Below, piece by piece: positions 39,543 to 48,100 of a stretch of DNA of 64,000 nucleotides. The stretch is from Hyphomicrobiales bacterium (lineage in GTDB: Bacteria > Pseudomonadota > Alphaproteobacteria > Rhizobiales > Rhizobiaceae). The stretch is from NCBI GenBank assembly GCA_900473185.1, contig UCKU01000003.1, positions 242,604 to 306,603 on the forward strand, in the 5' to 3' direction. The notes beneath the pieces are model-generated. The model was not told the DNA's origin. It made no database searches and was given only the letters and a program-made list of their open reading frames with translations. Position 1 is the stretch's first letter, and the number at the start of each line of letters is the position of its first letter. The position numbers and the translations under genes were made by a program.

Positions 39543-40124
39543 CTAGAATTTGTAGCCGACCATCAGCCCGGCGCGGGTCATGCCGTCGTTCGGGGCGTCG
39601 CACAGGTTGGCATTCGAGGAATGGGCGAGCTGCGCCATGACATTCCAGTTGCTGTTGAAGCGATAGCCGGCGCCGAGATATTCGTGGAACAGCACACGAC
39701 AGCCGAGGTCGGGGTGATCGTCGTCATCGCGAAGCTCGCCGGTGTGGATGACGCCGCCGAAGCCAGCTTCAGCGAAGATCTTGTCGCTGAGGTCAACCGT
39801 CCAGGTAAAACCGGCGAAGAACTGCGTGGCTTCACCCGCCGTGCCGATCGAGGTGCCGACATGGACACGCGGATGCATGAGCTGCTGCTTCCAGCCGGTT
39901 GCCTGTTCAAAACCGAAGGGATCGAAAAGGGCCGTTATTTCAGGGAAAACGCCATCTTCATGCGAATGTCCGCCCTGTACGGAAGCGGAAGCGCCGAAGC
40001 GCAATTCATCGAAAAGCTTGTCCCCGGCTTGCGCCGCTGATGACATTCCCAGGATGCTTGCAATGACTGCGACCGACGCGACACTCGACAGGCGCAGCAC
40101 GATTGAACAGAAATCGGATTTCAT
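39543..40124 (-). CDS. Outer-membrane lipid A 3-O-deacylase (PagL-like)
   Basis: 193 residues from ATG at 40124, preceded by AAAGGA. A signal peptide ends near AAQA (residue 33). The rest is a small beta-barrel with alternating residues and a C-terminal Phe. The motif LAHSSNANL near residue 167-175 matches the His-x-Ser-Asn catalytic signature of PagL, and Glu/Asp follow. PagL removes the 3-O acyl chain of lipid A in the outer leaflet. Longer in-frame starts upstream lack a signal peptide at the N terminus. Confidence 0.82.
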   Translation of the reverse strand: MKSDFCSIVLRLSSVASVAVIASILGMSSAAQAGDKLFDELRFGASASVQGGHSHEDGVFPEITALFDPFGFEQATGWKQQLMHPRVHVGTSIGTAGEATQFFAGFTWTVDLSDKIFAEAGFGGVIHTGELRDDDDHPDLGCRVLFHEYLGAGYRFNSNWNVMAQLAHSSNANLCDAPNDGMTRAGLMVGYKF

Positions 40125-40249
40125 CTGCTGTCCTTTGATTCCCGCCTCAACAGCGGAATGGGACAGAGGTAACATGCGGCTATCAGCGGTAAAGCGCTCG
40201 TGTTCCGATTGAGGCCTTTTCCACAATCCTGACACTATTTTGCAACAGA

Positions 40250-41668
40250 TCAGATTTCCCCGTCATAGGCCGATCCGCCATTTTCCAGCAGTCTTTTCAA
40301 TATCATAAGGCCCGCGGCGAGCTCGGTTCTATCCTTCGGCGAGGAGAATCCGACGCGCACGCGATGGTAGGCTTTCTCGCCGCGCGCCGCCTTGAACTCA
40401 TCCTCGTCATCCACAAGCACACCATCGCGGAAGGCTGCATTCTTGAAGGTGCCGGACAGCCAGGGTTCCGGTAGTTTCAGCCACAGGAAAGGCGCATGCG
40501 GGTGGGATTCGAAATCGAATCCCTGCATGACCTCACGGGCGAGGCTCACGCGGGCCGACAGCTCCACGACACTTGCATTGCGGATCTCGTGCGCCTTGCC
40601 ACTCTCCACCAATCGCGCGCAGGTCTCGGCCAGAATGAAGGGCAGCCCGCCAGTCACCATCTTGTGCGTGACCTTGATGCGCTGGGCGAAATGCGGCGGG
40701 CAGGCAACCCAGCCGCCGCGCACACCAGCCGCCACCGATTTCGACAGACCATTGACGAGGAAGGTGCGATCCGGAGCGATCGAAGCGAGCAGCGGCGTAT
40801 CGTCATTGGCCATGCCGCCATAGAGATCATCCTCGATGATCCAGACGCCATGCCTTCTGGCAATGTCGGCGATGGCGAGGCGACGCTCATAGGGCATTAT
40901 CGCAAGGGTGGGATTGTGAACCGTCGGCATCGTGAAGACCAGCTTCGGGTGCTGCTGCTGGCAGAGACGCTCGAAATCCTCGGGGATGATGCCGAGTTCA
41001 TCCGACTCGACCGTCAGGGTGCGCCGGCCGAGCAGGCGGACGCTGCGGCTGACCTGCGTATAGGTGAGGTTTTCGAAAACGATCTTGTCACCGGGCGCAG
41101 ACACGGCGGCGATGACGGCAATTGCCGCGGCATGCGCGCCGAGCGTCGGAACGACATTTTCGACCTCCGGCGACCAGTCGTTGCGCGCCAGCCACAGACG
41201 TCCGGCATCGAACCAGTTCCGCGGGAAGCTGCGTGAATAGGAGGAGATTTCCGCCAGATGCTGCTCGCCGATCTCGGCCATGATGCCGGCGATGACCTTG
41301 CCCTGACCGAGATCAGGGGCGGCGGTCGTGTCGAAGCGAAGCTTGTTTGCCGGGGCGTCTGCAATGCGGGTGCCGCTCAGCGAAAGGGTAAGGGGATCCG
41401 TTTGTTCGCTCGGGGGCGTATCGGCACGATCGAGCACATAGGTGCCGCGGCCGACTTCACCGGCGACGAGGCCGCGCTCATGAACCAGCGCATAGGCGCG
41501 GCCGATTGTCCCGATTGTCACCCCGATGTCATAGGCGAGATTCCGCTGCGGCGGCAGCTTGGCTCCCGCCGGCAAAGCGCCGGAAGCAATTGCGGATTCG
41601 ATATTGTCCGCAAGCCGCATATAAACTGGGCCGGAGCCCTGCGAGAGATCTGGGAGCCAATTTGTCAT
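40250..41668 (-). CDS. MocR-type PLP-binding transcriptional regulator
   Basis: 472 residues. A GntR-type winged helix (residues ~10-80, YDIGVTIGTIGRAYALVHERG) is fused to an aminotransferase-like fold with the PLP lysine in NGLSKSVAAGVRGGW near 305 and DDLYGGM near 278. MocR proteins bind PLP or an aldimine and control vitamin B6, amino-acid or other amine genes. It starts inside a dense set of TGTCA/TGACA boxes and is divergent from a DUF1127 gene, its likely target together with itself. Confidence 0.93.
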   Translation of the reverse strand: MTNWLPDLSQGSGPVYMRLADNIESAIASGALPAGAKLPPQRNLAYDIGVTIGTIGRAYALVHERGLVAGEVGRGTYVLDRADTPPSEQTDPLTLSLSGTRIADAPANKLRFDTTAAPDLGQGKVIAGIMAEIGEQHLAEISSYSRSFPRNWFDAGRLWLARNDWSPEVENVVPTLGAHAAAIAVIAAVSAPGDKIVFENLTYTQVSRSVRLLGRRTLTVESDELGIIPEDFERLCQQQHPKLVFTMPTVHNPTLAIMPYERRLAIADIARRHGVWIIEDDLYGGMANDDTPLLASIAPDRTFLVNGLSKSVAAGVRGGWVACPPHFAQRIKVTHKMVTGGLPFILAETCARLVESGKAHEIRNASVVELSARVSLAREVMQGFDFESHPHAPFLWLKLPEPWLSGTFKNAAFRDGVLVDDEDEFKAARGEKAYHRVRVGFSSPKDRTELAAGLMILKRLLENGGSAYDGEI

Positions 41669-41719
41669 GGTGACAATGAATAGATTGTCACCCTCTTACT
41701 GTCAAGACTATGTGACAAT
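41662..41719. promoter_or_regulatory. MocR operator cluster
   Basis: The core is GGTGACAAT-N6-ATTGTCACC (41669-41692), a perfect 9-base inverted repeat that abuts the mocR start codon. TTGTCA at 41662 and TGTCA at 41700, and GTGACAAT at 41712 add further half-sites. All lie in the 80-base gap between mocR and the DUF1127 gene. Confidence 0.75.
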
Positions 41720-41748
41720 CTCAAGAGCGAAAACAACAGGAGCCAAGG

Positions 41749-42003
41749 ATGTCCGTTGTACCTCAAATAAAGAGCGAGATTGTATCGATTGTCTCTATCG
41801 ATAGCCCGCACGAAATTGTCCTCCCGAGGCAGGCGCCGGCCACGACGTGGGCCGGCCGCCTGTGGGCAGTCTTCCTTCTGTGGCAACAGAAGAGGGAGGG
41901 GCGCCTGGCGTTGCGCGGACTGACGGCAGATCAACTCAAGGATATCGGCCTGTCGCAGTCCGATGCCGCACGCGAAGTCAGCAAGTCGTTTTTCTGGGAT
42001 TAA
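41749..42003 (+). CDS. DUF1127 small protein
   Basis: 84 residues. The C-terminal ~45 residues (WQQKREGRLALRGLTADQLKDIGLSQSDA) form the Arg/Leu-rich DUF1127 (YjiS-like) domain. The N-terminal half is variable. Small DUF1127 proteins have been linked to RNA turnover and phosphate/carbon metabolism in Agrobacterium and Rhodobacter; the role here is open. Divergent from mocR across a dense operator. Confidence 0.9.
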   Translation: MSVVPQIKSEIVSIVSIDSPHEIVLPRQAPATTWAGRLWAVFLLWQQKREGRLALRGLTADQLKDIGLSQSDAAREVSKSFFWD

Positions 42004-42011
42004 GCCAAAGC

Positions 42012-42416
42012 TCAGCTGCAGGCGCGATTGCCGCCCGACCAGCGGGTGACGTCGGCGGCGATGCGACCGGCGACCGGCTCGGACATCATCGGGCCGAACG
42101 CCTGCATCTTGGCCGGATTGCCTTCGGCCTGCACGACGAGCAGCGGCCGGCTTTCCGGGCTACCCTTGTGCACCACGAGAATGCGCGGACGGCCGGAGAA
42201 GGAATTGAGTTCCGGTGCGAGCTTGTAGGCGGCGAAAGCCGCATCGCCCGACTTGAACCAGCAGCTATTGGCGCCGAGCGCCACACGCTCCATCGTCGAC
42301 AACGCACTGCGGTCCGGTCCTTTTACCGGCGTCGAGGACTGGCAGGCAGCAACGAGTGCGGCAAGGCCGGTGAGAGCAGCGGCGTTAGCGAAGGCTGCTA
42401 AAAGGCGAGGGTGCAT
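42012..42416 (-). CDS. Lipoprotein of unknown function
   Basis: 134 residues. Signal peptide followed by the lipobox LVAAC at about residues 21-25, so Cys25 is the lipidated residue. The mature part has Cys residues in NSCWFK and at NRACS. No known domain recognised. It converges on the DUF1127 gene with 8 bases between the stops and lies 23 bases after purQ on the same strand, so it may be the last gene of the purine unit. Confidence 0.75.
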   Translation of the reverse strand: MHPRLLAAFANAAALTGLAALVAACQSSTPVKGPDRSALSTMERVALGANSCWFKSGDAAFAAYKLAPELNSFSGRPRILVVHKGSPESRPLLVVQAEGNPAKMQAFGPMMSEPVAGRIAADVTRWSGGNRACS

Positions 42417-42439
42417 CTATCTTGCTCTTCGGCCAGAAT

Positions 42440-43111
42440 TCAGGCGGCGATGACGTCGAGCGCCGAGGCGAAGAGGCCGCGGCCATCCGAACCGCCGTGA
42501 GCGGCCTCGATGAGATTTTCCGGATGTGGCATCATGCCGAGCACATTGCCCTTGGCGTTCATGACGCCGGCAATATCGTTGACCGAACCATTCGGGTTAG
42601 TGCCTTCGGCATAGCGGAAAACCACCTGGCCGTTGCCTTCGATGGCAGCCAGCGTCTCGGCGTCGGCAAAATAGTTGCCGTCGTGATGGGCGACCGGGCA
42701 GCGGATGATCTGGCCCTTTTCATAGGCGCGGGAAAAATCCGTCTCGGCGTTGACGACTTCGAGCTTGATCTCGCGGCAGACGAATTTCAGTGAGGCGTTG
42801 CGCATCAACGCGCCCGGCAGAAGGCCGGCCTCGACGAGGATCTGGAAGCCGTTGCAGACGCCCAGAACCTTCACGCCCTTGTTGGCCTTCTCGATAATCG
42901 CCTGCATGACCGGCATGCGAGCGGCAATGGCGCCGCAGCGCAGATAATCGCCATAGGAGAAGCCACCGGGAATGACGATCAGATCGACGTCAGGGATTTC
43001 CGTCTCCGTCTGCCAGATCGTCACCGGCTGATGACCGGAGATCTTGGTGAGAGCGGCGATCATGTCGCGATCGCGGTTGAGGCCCGGAAGTTGAACGACG
43101 GCTGATTTCAT
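42440..43111 (-). CDS. purQ: Phosphoribosylformylglycinamidine synthase subunit I
   Basis: 223 residues from ATG at 43111. Class I glutamine amidotransferase with catalytic Cys in GVCNGFQIL near residue 86 and the His/Glu pair in [10 protein letters not shown] near 200. It provides ammonia to PurL. The start shares bases with the TGA of kptA (ATGA), so its translation depends on kptA. purS and purC lie further upstream. Confidence 0.96.
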   Translation of the reverse strand: MKSAVVQLPGLNRDRDMIAALTKISGHQPVTIWQTETEIPDVDLIVIPGGFSYGDYLRCGAIAARMPVMQAIIEKANKGVKVLGVCNGFQILVEAGLLPGALMRNASLKFVCREIKLEVVNAETDFSRAYEKGQIIRCPVAHHDGNYFADAETLAAIEGNGQVVFRYAEGTNPNGSVNDIAGVMNAKGNVLGMMPHPENLIEAAHGGSDGRGLFASALDVIAA

Positions 43112-43659
43112 AAGGTCCCCGCGTTTGGCGAAAGATATTGAACTGGAACGCTTTCGGCGAGCCATACTCCATTGTCCGAGACAAAGAAAGAATGACCCTC
43201 TGAAAACATGCGGGCTGCGTCTACACGCAGGATAATAGTGTCGCCCTTGCGGCGCGTTGCGACGATCTTGGCCGTATCGACATCCGCCGAGAGATGAACG
43301 TGGTGCCGTTCCATCTTCTTCAGGCCTTCGCGCTCGATCAGGGGCCAGTTCACGAGTGACGTACCGTGGAAAAGAATTGCAGGCGGCCGGACCGCCTTCA
43401 ACGCAAGATCAACTTCGACGCTGTGGCCCTGGTTGGCGCGAATTCTGTTATCGACAAGCGCAAAGCGCTTCTTCGGACTGTTCTCGATGATCCCGATAAT
43501 ATCGGAACGGGAGACGTCGTATTTCGACGTCACTGCCTTTTCGAATGTATCGAAGGATACCCAGCCCTCGGCATCAAGCGTCAGGCCTGCGGCTTCCGGC
43601 GCATGGCGCAAAACATAGCTCATGAATTTCGAGACTTCCGTCTCCAGCTTTGCTTCCAT
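43108..43659 (-). CDS. kptA: RNA 2'-phosphotransferase (Tpt1/KptA family)
   Basis: 183 residues. Catalytic Arg-His is in [13 protein letters not shown] near 15-27, HGTS near 98, HVHLS near 120, and [18 protein letters not shown] near 133-150 completes the NAD-binding pocket. Tpt1/KptA enzymes transfer a 2'-phosphate from spliced RNA to NAD; bacteria lack the tRNA-splicing step, so the natural substrate is unknown. The stop overlaps the purQ start (ATGA) and purS lies 44 bases upstream, so the gene is embedded in the purine operon. Confidence 0.93.
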   Translation of the reverse strand: MEAKLETEVSKFMSYVLRHAPEAAGLTLDAEGWVSFDTFEKAVTSKYDVSRSDIIGIIENSPKKRFALVDNRIRANQGHSVEVDLALKAVRPPAILFHGTSLVNWPLIEREGLKKMERHHVHLSADVDTAKIVATRRKGDTIILRVDAARMFSEGHSFFVSDNGVWLAESVPVQYLSPNAGTL

Positions 43660-43674
43660 GACGCTTCATCCTGA

Positions 43675-43696
43675 AGGCCCGCCGCATGGCGGGCCT
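43675..43696. repeat. Hairpin between purS and kptA
   Basis: AGGCCCGCC-GCAT-GGCGGGCCT, a perfect 9-base stem in the 44-base gap inside the purine operon. No T tract follows on the minus strand, so it may pause, stabilise or process the transcript rather than end it. Confidence 0.6.
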
Positions 43697-43703
43697 GTGA
43701 TCG

Positions 43704-43946
43704 TCAGTCGATCGCGATCGCGTAGTTCTCGATGACCGTGTTTGCGAGGAGCTTCTCACACATGGCCTTTAGGTCGGCTTCGGCCTTGGCCTTGTCGGTG
43801 CCTTCGAGCTCCAGGTCGAAGACCTTGCCCTGGCGGACATGACCGACGCCGCCGAAGCCGAGGGCGCCGAGCGCGCCTTCGATGGCCTTGCCCTGAGGAT
43901 CGAGAACGCCGTTTTTCAGCGTGACAGTGACGCGAGCCTTGATCAC
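43704..43946 (-). CDS. purS: Phosphoribosylformylglycinamidine synthase subunit PurS
   Basis: 80 residues with the family start KARVTVTLKNGVLDPQGKAI and GHVRQGKVFDLEL near 35-47. PurS bridges PurL and PurQ in the FGAM synthase complex. It is 34 bases after purC and 44 before kptA. Confidence 0.95.
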   Translation of the reverse strand: MIKARVTVTLKNGVLDPQGKAIEGALGALGFGGVGHVRQGKVFDLELEGTDKAKAEADLKAMCEKLLANTVIENYAIAID

Positions 43947-43980
43947 TTGTTTTCCCTGCTTTTACTTGACCAGACGGTTT

Positions 43981-44745
43981 TTACTTGACCAGAACCGGGC
44001 CGGTGCCGCGCACGGGCTCGTTTTCATTGATGATGCCGAGACGGCGCGCAACTTCGGAATAGGCTTCCAGCAGACCGCCCATATCGCGGCGGAAGAGGTC
44101 CTTGTCCATCTTCTTGTGGGTCTCGATATCCCAGAGGCGGCAGCTGTCCGGCGAGATTTCGTCAGCCAGGATGATGCGCATCATGTCGCCTTCGAAGAGG
44201 CGGCCGCATTCGATCTTGAAATCGACGAGCTGGATGCCGACGCCGAGGAAGAGGCCGGTCATGAAGTCATTCACACGGATGGCGAGCGCCATGATGTCGT
44301 CGAGCTCAGCCGGATTGGCCCAGCCGAAGGCGGTGATGTGCTCTTCGGAGACCATCGGATCTTCGAGCGCGTCGGACTTGTAATAGAATTCGATGATCGA
44401 GCGCGGCAGGACCACACCTTCCTCGATGCCGAGGCGCTTGGCGAGCGAGCCGGCGGCGACGTTGCGCACGACGATCTCGAGCGGGATCATCTCCACTTCC
44501 TTGATCAGCTGCTCGCGCATGTTGAGCCGGCGGATGAAGTGGGTGGGAATGCCAATCTTGTTCAGATGGCTGAAGATATATTCAGAAATACGGTTGTTGA
44601 GGACGCCTTTGCCATCAATGACTTCGTGTTTCTTCTTGTTAAAAGCAGTGGCATCGTCCTTGAAGAACTGGATCAGCGTGCCCGGTTCAGGCCCTTCATA
44701 CAGAATCTTTGCCTTGCCCTCGTAGATACGGCGGCGACGGTTCAT
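43981..44745 (-). CDS. purC: SAICAR synthetase
   Basis: 254 residues, the bacterial length. [15 protein letters not shown] near residue 8-22 is the ATP-binding N terminus; [14 protein letters not shown] near 45 and [10 protein letters not shown] near 175 are family segments. It joins aspartate to CAIR. It is the first gene of the purC-purS-kptA-purQ unit. The 230-base gap upstream must hold the operon promoter; no PurR-type box is evident. Confidence 0.97.
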   Translation of the reverse strand: MNRRRRIYEGKAKILYEGPEPGTLIQFFKDDATAFNKKKHEVIDGKGVLNNRISEYIFSHLNKIGIPTHFIRRLNMREQLIKEVEMIPLEIVVRNVAAGSLAKRLGIEEGVVLPRSIIEFYYKSDALEDPMVSEEHITAFGWANPAELDDIMALAIRVNDFMTGLFLGVGIQLVDFKIECGRLFEGDMMRIILADEISPDSCRLWDIETHKKMDKDLFRRDMGGLLEAYSEVARRLGIINENEPVRGTGPVLVK

Positions 44746-44976
44746 TGTGGTTATTCTCTAGTTGTTGGCGCCCTTGGGATGGCGCGCGTGGATCGATCTC
44801 GTGGCGTCCCCTTAAAGGAAAAGAGAGAGTTTCACAATCCGCCTGTCACTCCTTCCCCGGTTTCCGGCCTTGGGCGGGAAAACCGCAAAGAGAATCGAAA
44901 TCTTGCCAAGTGGAGACTACCGCCTTTTTCTTTACGGTGGAATGAAGGCAAAATCTCGGAGGGGTTATACAGGTCT

Positions 44977-47277
44977 TTATCCGGAGGCTGTTTTGGAGAT
45001 GGGCCGGCCCAAGGAACGCCGCAGATCCTTCTGCAGTGCGCGAGCCTCACCCTCCGGCTGCCGCCAGCTTTCGCCACGGATGAAAGCCGGGAACTGCAGG
45101 CCGGACATCGGCCGGGCGAGCGCATAGCCCTGCAGCATATCGCAGCCGAGCTCCTGCAGGATACGGACGTGATCGGCGGTCTCGACACCTTCTGCGGTGA
45201 CGAGAATATTCAACGATCGGCCGATCTCGATGATGGAGCGCACGAGCTTGCGCTGCTCGGCCGATTGCGGCAGGTGCCTGATCAGCTCGCGATCAATCTT
45301 CAGTGTTTTCGGGCTCAGCCGCAGCAAGCTGACGATCGAGGCATGACCGGTGCCGAAATCATCGACCTCGATGTCGATGCCGAGCTTCTTCAGCTTCTTG
45401 AGATTGGCGGTAACCGCCTCGTCGCAATCGTCAAGCGAGATCGATTCCAGCAGCTCGAATGACACCGTGCCGGGCTCGATCTTCAGCGAGCGCAGCTTCT
45501 TGCCAAGCTGCGGATCGGACAGTCTCCGGCCGGAGACATTGACGGAAATGCGGGGAATGGTGAAGCCTTCGCGGATCCAGGCTTTCCGGTCGGCGATCGC
45601 TTGTTCGAGGATCAAAGCATCGATGGTCGAGACGACGTCGAGATCCTCGGCAATGTCGAGGAAGCGATCCGGCGCCAGCAGTCCGTGTTCCGGATGCTGC
45701 CAGCGGGCCAGCGTCTCGATGCCGGCAATATCGAGCGTTCGGGCGTCGAACTGCGGCTGATAGAAGGGCAGGAATTCGCTGCGCTCCAGGCCGATCAGGA
45801 TTTCATCGGCAAGACGCTTGGCCGTCAGGATCGTGCGGCGTGCGGCATTGGAGAAGAATTCGTGGCGGTTGCGGCCGGAGCCCTTGGCCCGGTAGAGCGC
45901 GATATCGGCGTTGAGCAGGAGCTGTTTTTCGTCGAGCTTCGGGCCGCTATCGATGGCGATGCCGATACTGGCACCGAAGCGGCAATCATGCCCTTCGTAT
46001 TTGATGGGTTTGCGCAGCTCGCGGATGATGCGCTCGGCGACGGTGGCAATCTTCTTCGAGGCGGTGTCGACGATGCAGAGAACGACGAATTCATCGCCGC
46101 CGATGCGCGCGACGAAATCGGTGCCGCGAATGGAGTCGCGCAGCACCCGGGCAGCATGTTTGAGCATATGATCGCCGGCGCGGTGGCCGAGCGTATCGTT
46201 GATCTGCTTGAAGCGGTCGAGATCGATATGAAGGATGGCAAGCGCCAGACCCTCCTCGCGGCAATGGGCGGAGCGTTCCTCCAGCATCTTGTCGAGGTAG
46301 CGGCGGTTCGGCAGGCCGGTCAGATAATCATGGAACGCCAGATGCTCGATGCTTTCCTTGGCGGCTTCAAGTTCGCGGTTGCGGGCTTCTGCAAGATCCT
46401 TGGCGCGCCGCAACTCGTTGCGCAGTGCCACTTCCTCCGTCACGTCCCAATTGGCGCCGATCAGCTTGCGGCAGCCATTGCCGTCGACGAAGAAGGCCGA
46501 GCGGGCACGGATGATGCGCTCGGCACCATCGCCTCTGATGATGCGGAATTCCTGATGAAAGCCGGTCTCGTTGTTGACGTTGCTTTCGACGGTTTCGTTG
46601 ACGCGATCACGATCATCAGGATGAACAGTGCTGAGCCAGGCATTGGCTGCGGAGAAACGATCGGCATCCTCCAGTCCGTAGATGGCAATGAGGCGGTCGT
46701 CCCATTCGACGGTCCCGTGATCGATATCGGCTTCGAAAACGCCGATATCGCTGATCTGCAAAGCAAGGTCGAGGCGGCGGGAGAGCTGCGCCAGCATCTC
46801 CTCGGTTTCCTTGCGCGCGGTAATGTCGGTGTCCGTGCCGACGACGCGCTGAGCAGCGCCGTTCTCATCCCATTCGACGGGTGCGCCGCGGCATTCGATC
46901 CAGACCCAGTGGCCGTCCTTGTGGCGCTCTCGATACTGGAAGACATGATAGTCGGGGTCGCCGGCATTCTGGCGCTCGATGGCGTTGACGACGAAATCGC
47001 GATCATCGGGATGAACGAGCTGCAGCCAGACCTCGTAGTCGCCGTCGGCCTCCTCATCCGGCGCCATGCCGCGAATGCTCTTCCAGGTCTGCGAATAATA
47101 TTTCTTGTCGAGGCGGTAATTGTGGTCCCAGACACCGAGGCCGGAGCCGACGAGTGCGTAGTTCCATCGGCTTTCGCGCTCGGCAATGTCGGAATCGTCG
47201 GGGTAGCTTGCGAACCCATCGGCCGCCGGCTCGTCGCAACTGACATAGGCGGCTTTTGGCGGGTGGGTTTGCTTCAC
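44977..47277 (-). CDS. PAS-PAS-GGDEF-EAL cyclic-di-GMP protein
   Basis: 766 residues with no signal peptide or membrane helix, so cytosolic. Two PAS/PAC domains (about 30-160 and 165-300), a short coiled coil, GGDEF (RIGGDEFVVL near 400) with an RGTD inhibitory site exactly five residues upstream, and EAL (IETLARW near 545) with conserved N in ISVNVSG, E in FELLE, DD in VDDFGTGH, K in LKIDRE and E in TAEGVE. All key residues for making and breaking c-di-GMP remain. One of several such proteins expected in a rhizobium. Confidence 0.93.
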   Translation of the reverse strand: MKQTHPPKAAYVSCDEPAADGFASYPDDSDIAERESRWNYALVGSGLGVWDHNYRLDKKYYSQTWKSIRGMAPDEEADGDYEVWLQLVHPDDRDFVVNAIERQNAGDPDYHVFQYRERHKDGHWVWIECRGAPVEWDENGAAQRVVGTDTDITARKETEEMLAQLSRRLDLALQISDIGVFEADIDHGTVEWDDRLIAIYGLEDADRFSAANAWLSTVHPDDRDRVNETVESNVNNETGFHQEFRIIRGDGAERIIRARSAFFVDGNGCRKLIGANWDVTEEVALRNELRRAKDLAEARNRELEAAKESIEHLAFHDYLTGLPNRRYLDKMLEERSAHCREEGLALAILHIDLDRFKQINDTLGHRAGDHMLKHAARVLRDSIRGTDFVARIGGDEFVVLCIVDTASKKIATVAERIIRELRKPIKYEGHDCRFGASIGIAIDSGPKLDEKQLLLNADIALYRAKGSGRNRHEFFSNAARRTILTAKRLADEILIGLERSEFLPFYQPQFDARTLDIAGIETLARWQHPEHGLLAPDRFLDIAEDLDVVSTIDALILEQAIADRKAWIREGFTIPRISVNVSGRRLSDPQLGKKLRSLKIEPGTVSFELLESISLDDCDEAVTANLKKLKKLGIDIEVDDFGTGHASIVSLLRLSPKTLKIDRELIRHLPQSAEQRKLVRSIIEIGRSLNILVTAEGVETADHVRILQELGCDMLQGYALARPMSGLQFPAFIRGESWRQPEGEARALQKDLRRSLGRPISKTASG

Positions 47278-47384
47278 GGGCGCTCTCGCTTTTCTGGCGT
47301 CAGCGCAGTCTGCGGTCTTTCCATTAAGAAATGCTTAGAAAGCGATCGCTTAATTCACTGGAAATGCCGGATTTTTTGGCTTTC

Positions 47385-47939
47385 TCAGCCGGGCAGGCGG
47401 CTGAGAAACTGGGCAAAGACCATCGTGCCTTCCGGCCAGGGGCCGTGGCCGGATTCCGAGTTAATGTGACCGGACTCGCCGGCATCCACCAGGAAGGAAC
47501 CCCAGCTGTTGGCGATGTCGTCGGCATGCTCGTAGGTGCCGAAGGGATCGTTGCGGCTGGCGACCGTAATCGAGGGGAAAGGCAGCGGATCGCGCGGGTA
47601 GGGGCCGAAGGTCATCAGATGCTTCGGGCGGATATCCGGATTGGCAACATCGGGCGGCGCCACGAAGAAGGCGCCGGCAACGCGCTTTTGAAAGAGCGGA
47701 ATTGCATGGATCACCGATGGTACCCCGAGGGAATGGGCGATGAGCACCACGGGGCGTGTCGAGGCATTCACCGCTTCGGCGATGCGGGCGGTCCAGTCCT
47801 CGCGCACGGGCTTGGACCATTCCGCCTGCTCGACGCGGCGCGCGGTGCTGAGCTTTGCTTCCCAGCGGCTCTGCCAATGGTCGGGGCCGGAATTGGTATA
47901 GCCGGGAATGATGAGGATATCTGCGTCTGAAGCTTTCAT
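47385..47939 (-). CDS. RBBP9/YdeN-type alpha/beta hydrolase
   Basis: 184 residues. ILIIPGYTNSGPDHWQSRWE opens the fold, nucleophile Ser is in IAHSLGVPS near residue 70, Asp in SRNDPFGTY near 128, and His in ESGHINSESGHGPWP near 158. This is the serine-hydrolase family of RBBP9 and YdeN; substrate unknown. Short stand-alone gene. Confidence 0.9.
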   Translation of the reverse strand: MKASDADILIIPGYTNSGPDHWQSRWEAKLSTARRVEQAEWSKPVREDWTARIAEAVNASTRPVVLIAHSLGVPSVIHAIPLFQKRVAGAFFVAPPDVANPDIRPKHLMTFGPYPRDPLPFPSITVASRNDPFGTYEHADDIANSWGSFLVDAGESGHINSESGHGPWPEGTMVFAQFLSRLPG

Positions 47940-48100
47940 GGTGCCGCCGATGTGAGAAAGCCTAACCGCGATGTCAAGGGAAAGAGCGACTTAGCTCAAA
48001 AAATTTGCTAAAGTGGCTTTATGCCGGTTGCGTTCTCGTGTCGGCCCCTTGTTGCCGACACATTCGCCTCCGGCTCATCTTGGCTGAGGAGGAGAAAGCC

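Noticed and set aside
45360-45440. EAL motif reading ETL, suspected degenerate
   Set aside because: The catalytic Glu and the remaining Asn, Glu, Asp-Asp, Lys and Glu residues are all present; ETL variants can be active.
47324-47338. TTAA-N7-TTAG resembling a CtrA box upstream of the GGDEF-EAL gene
   Set aside because: One mismatch in a short motif and wrong strand for the gene; expected by chance.
45601-47469. 622-codon plus-strand frame over the GGDEF-EAL gene
   Set aside because: Antisense shadow; the minus-strand protein has every catalytic motif.
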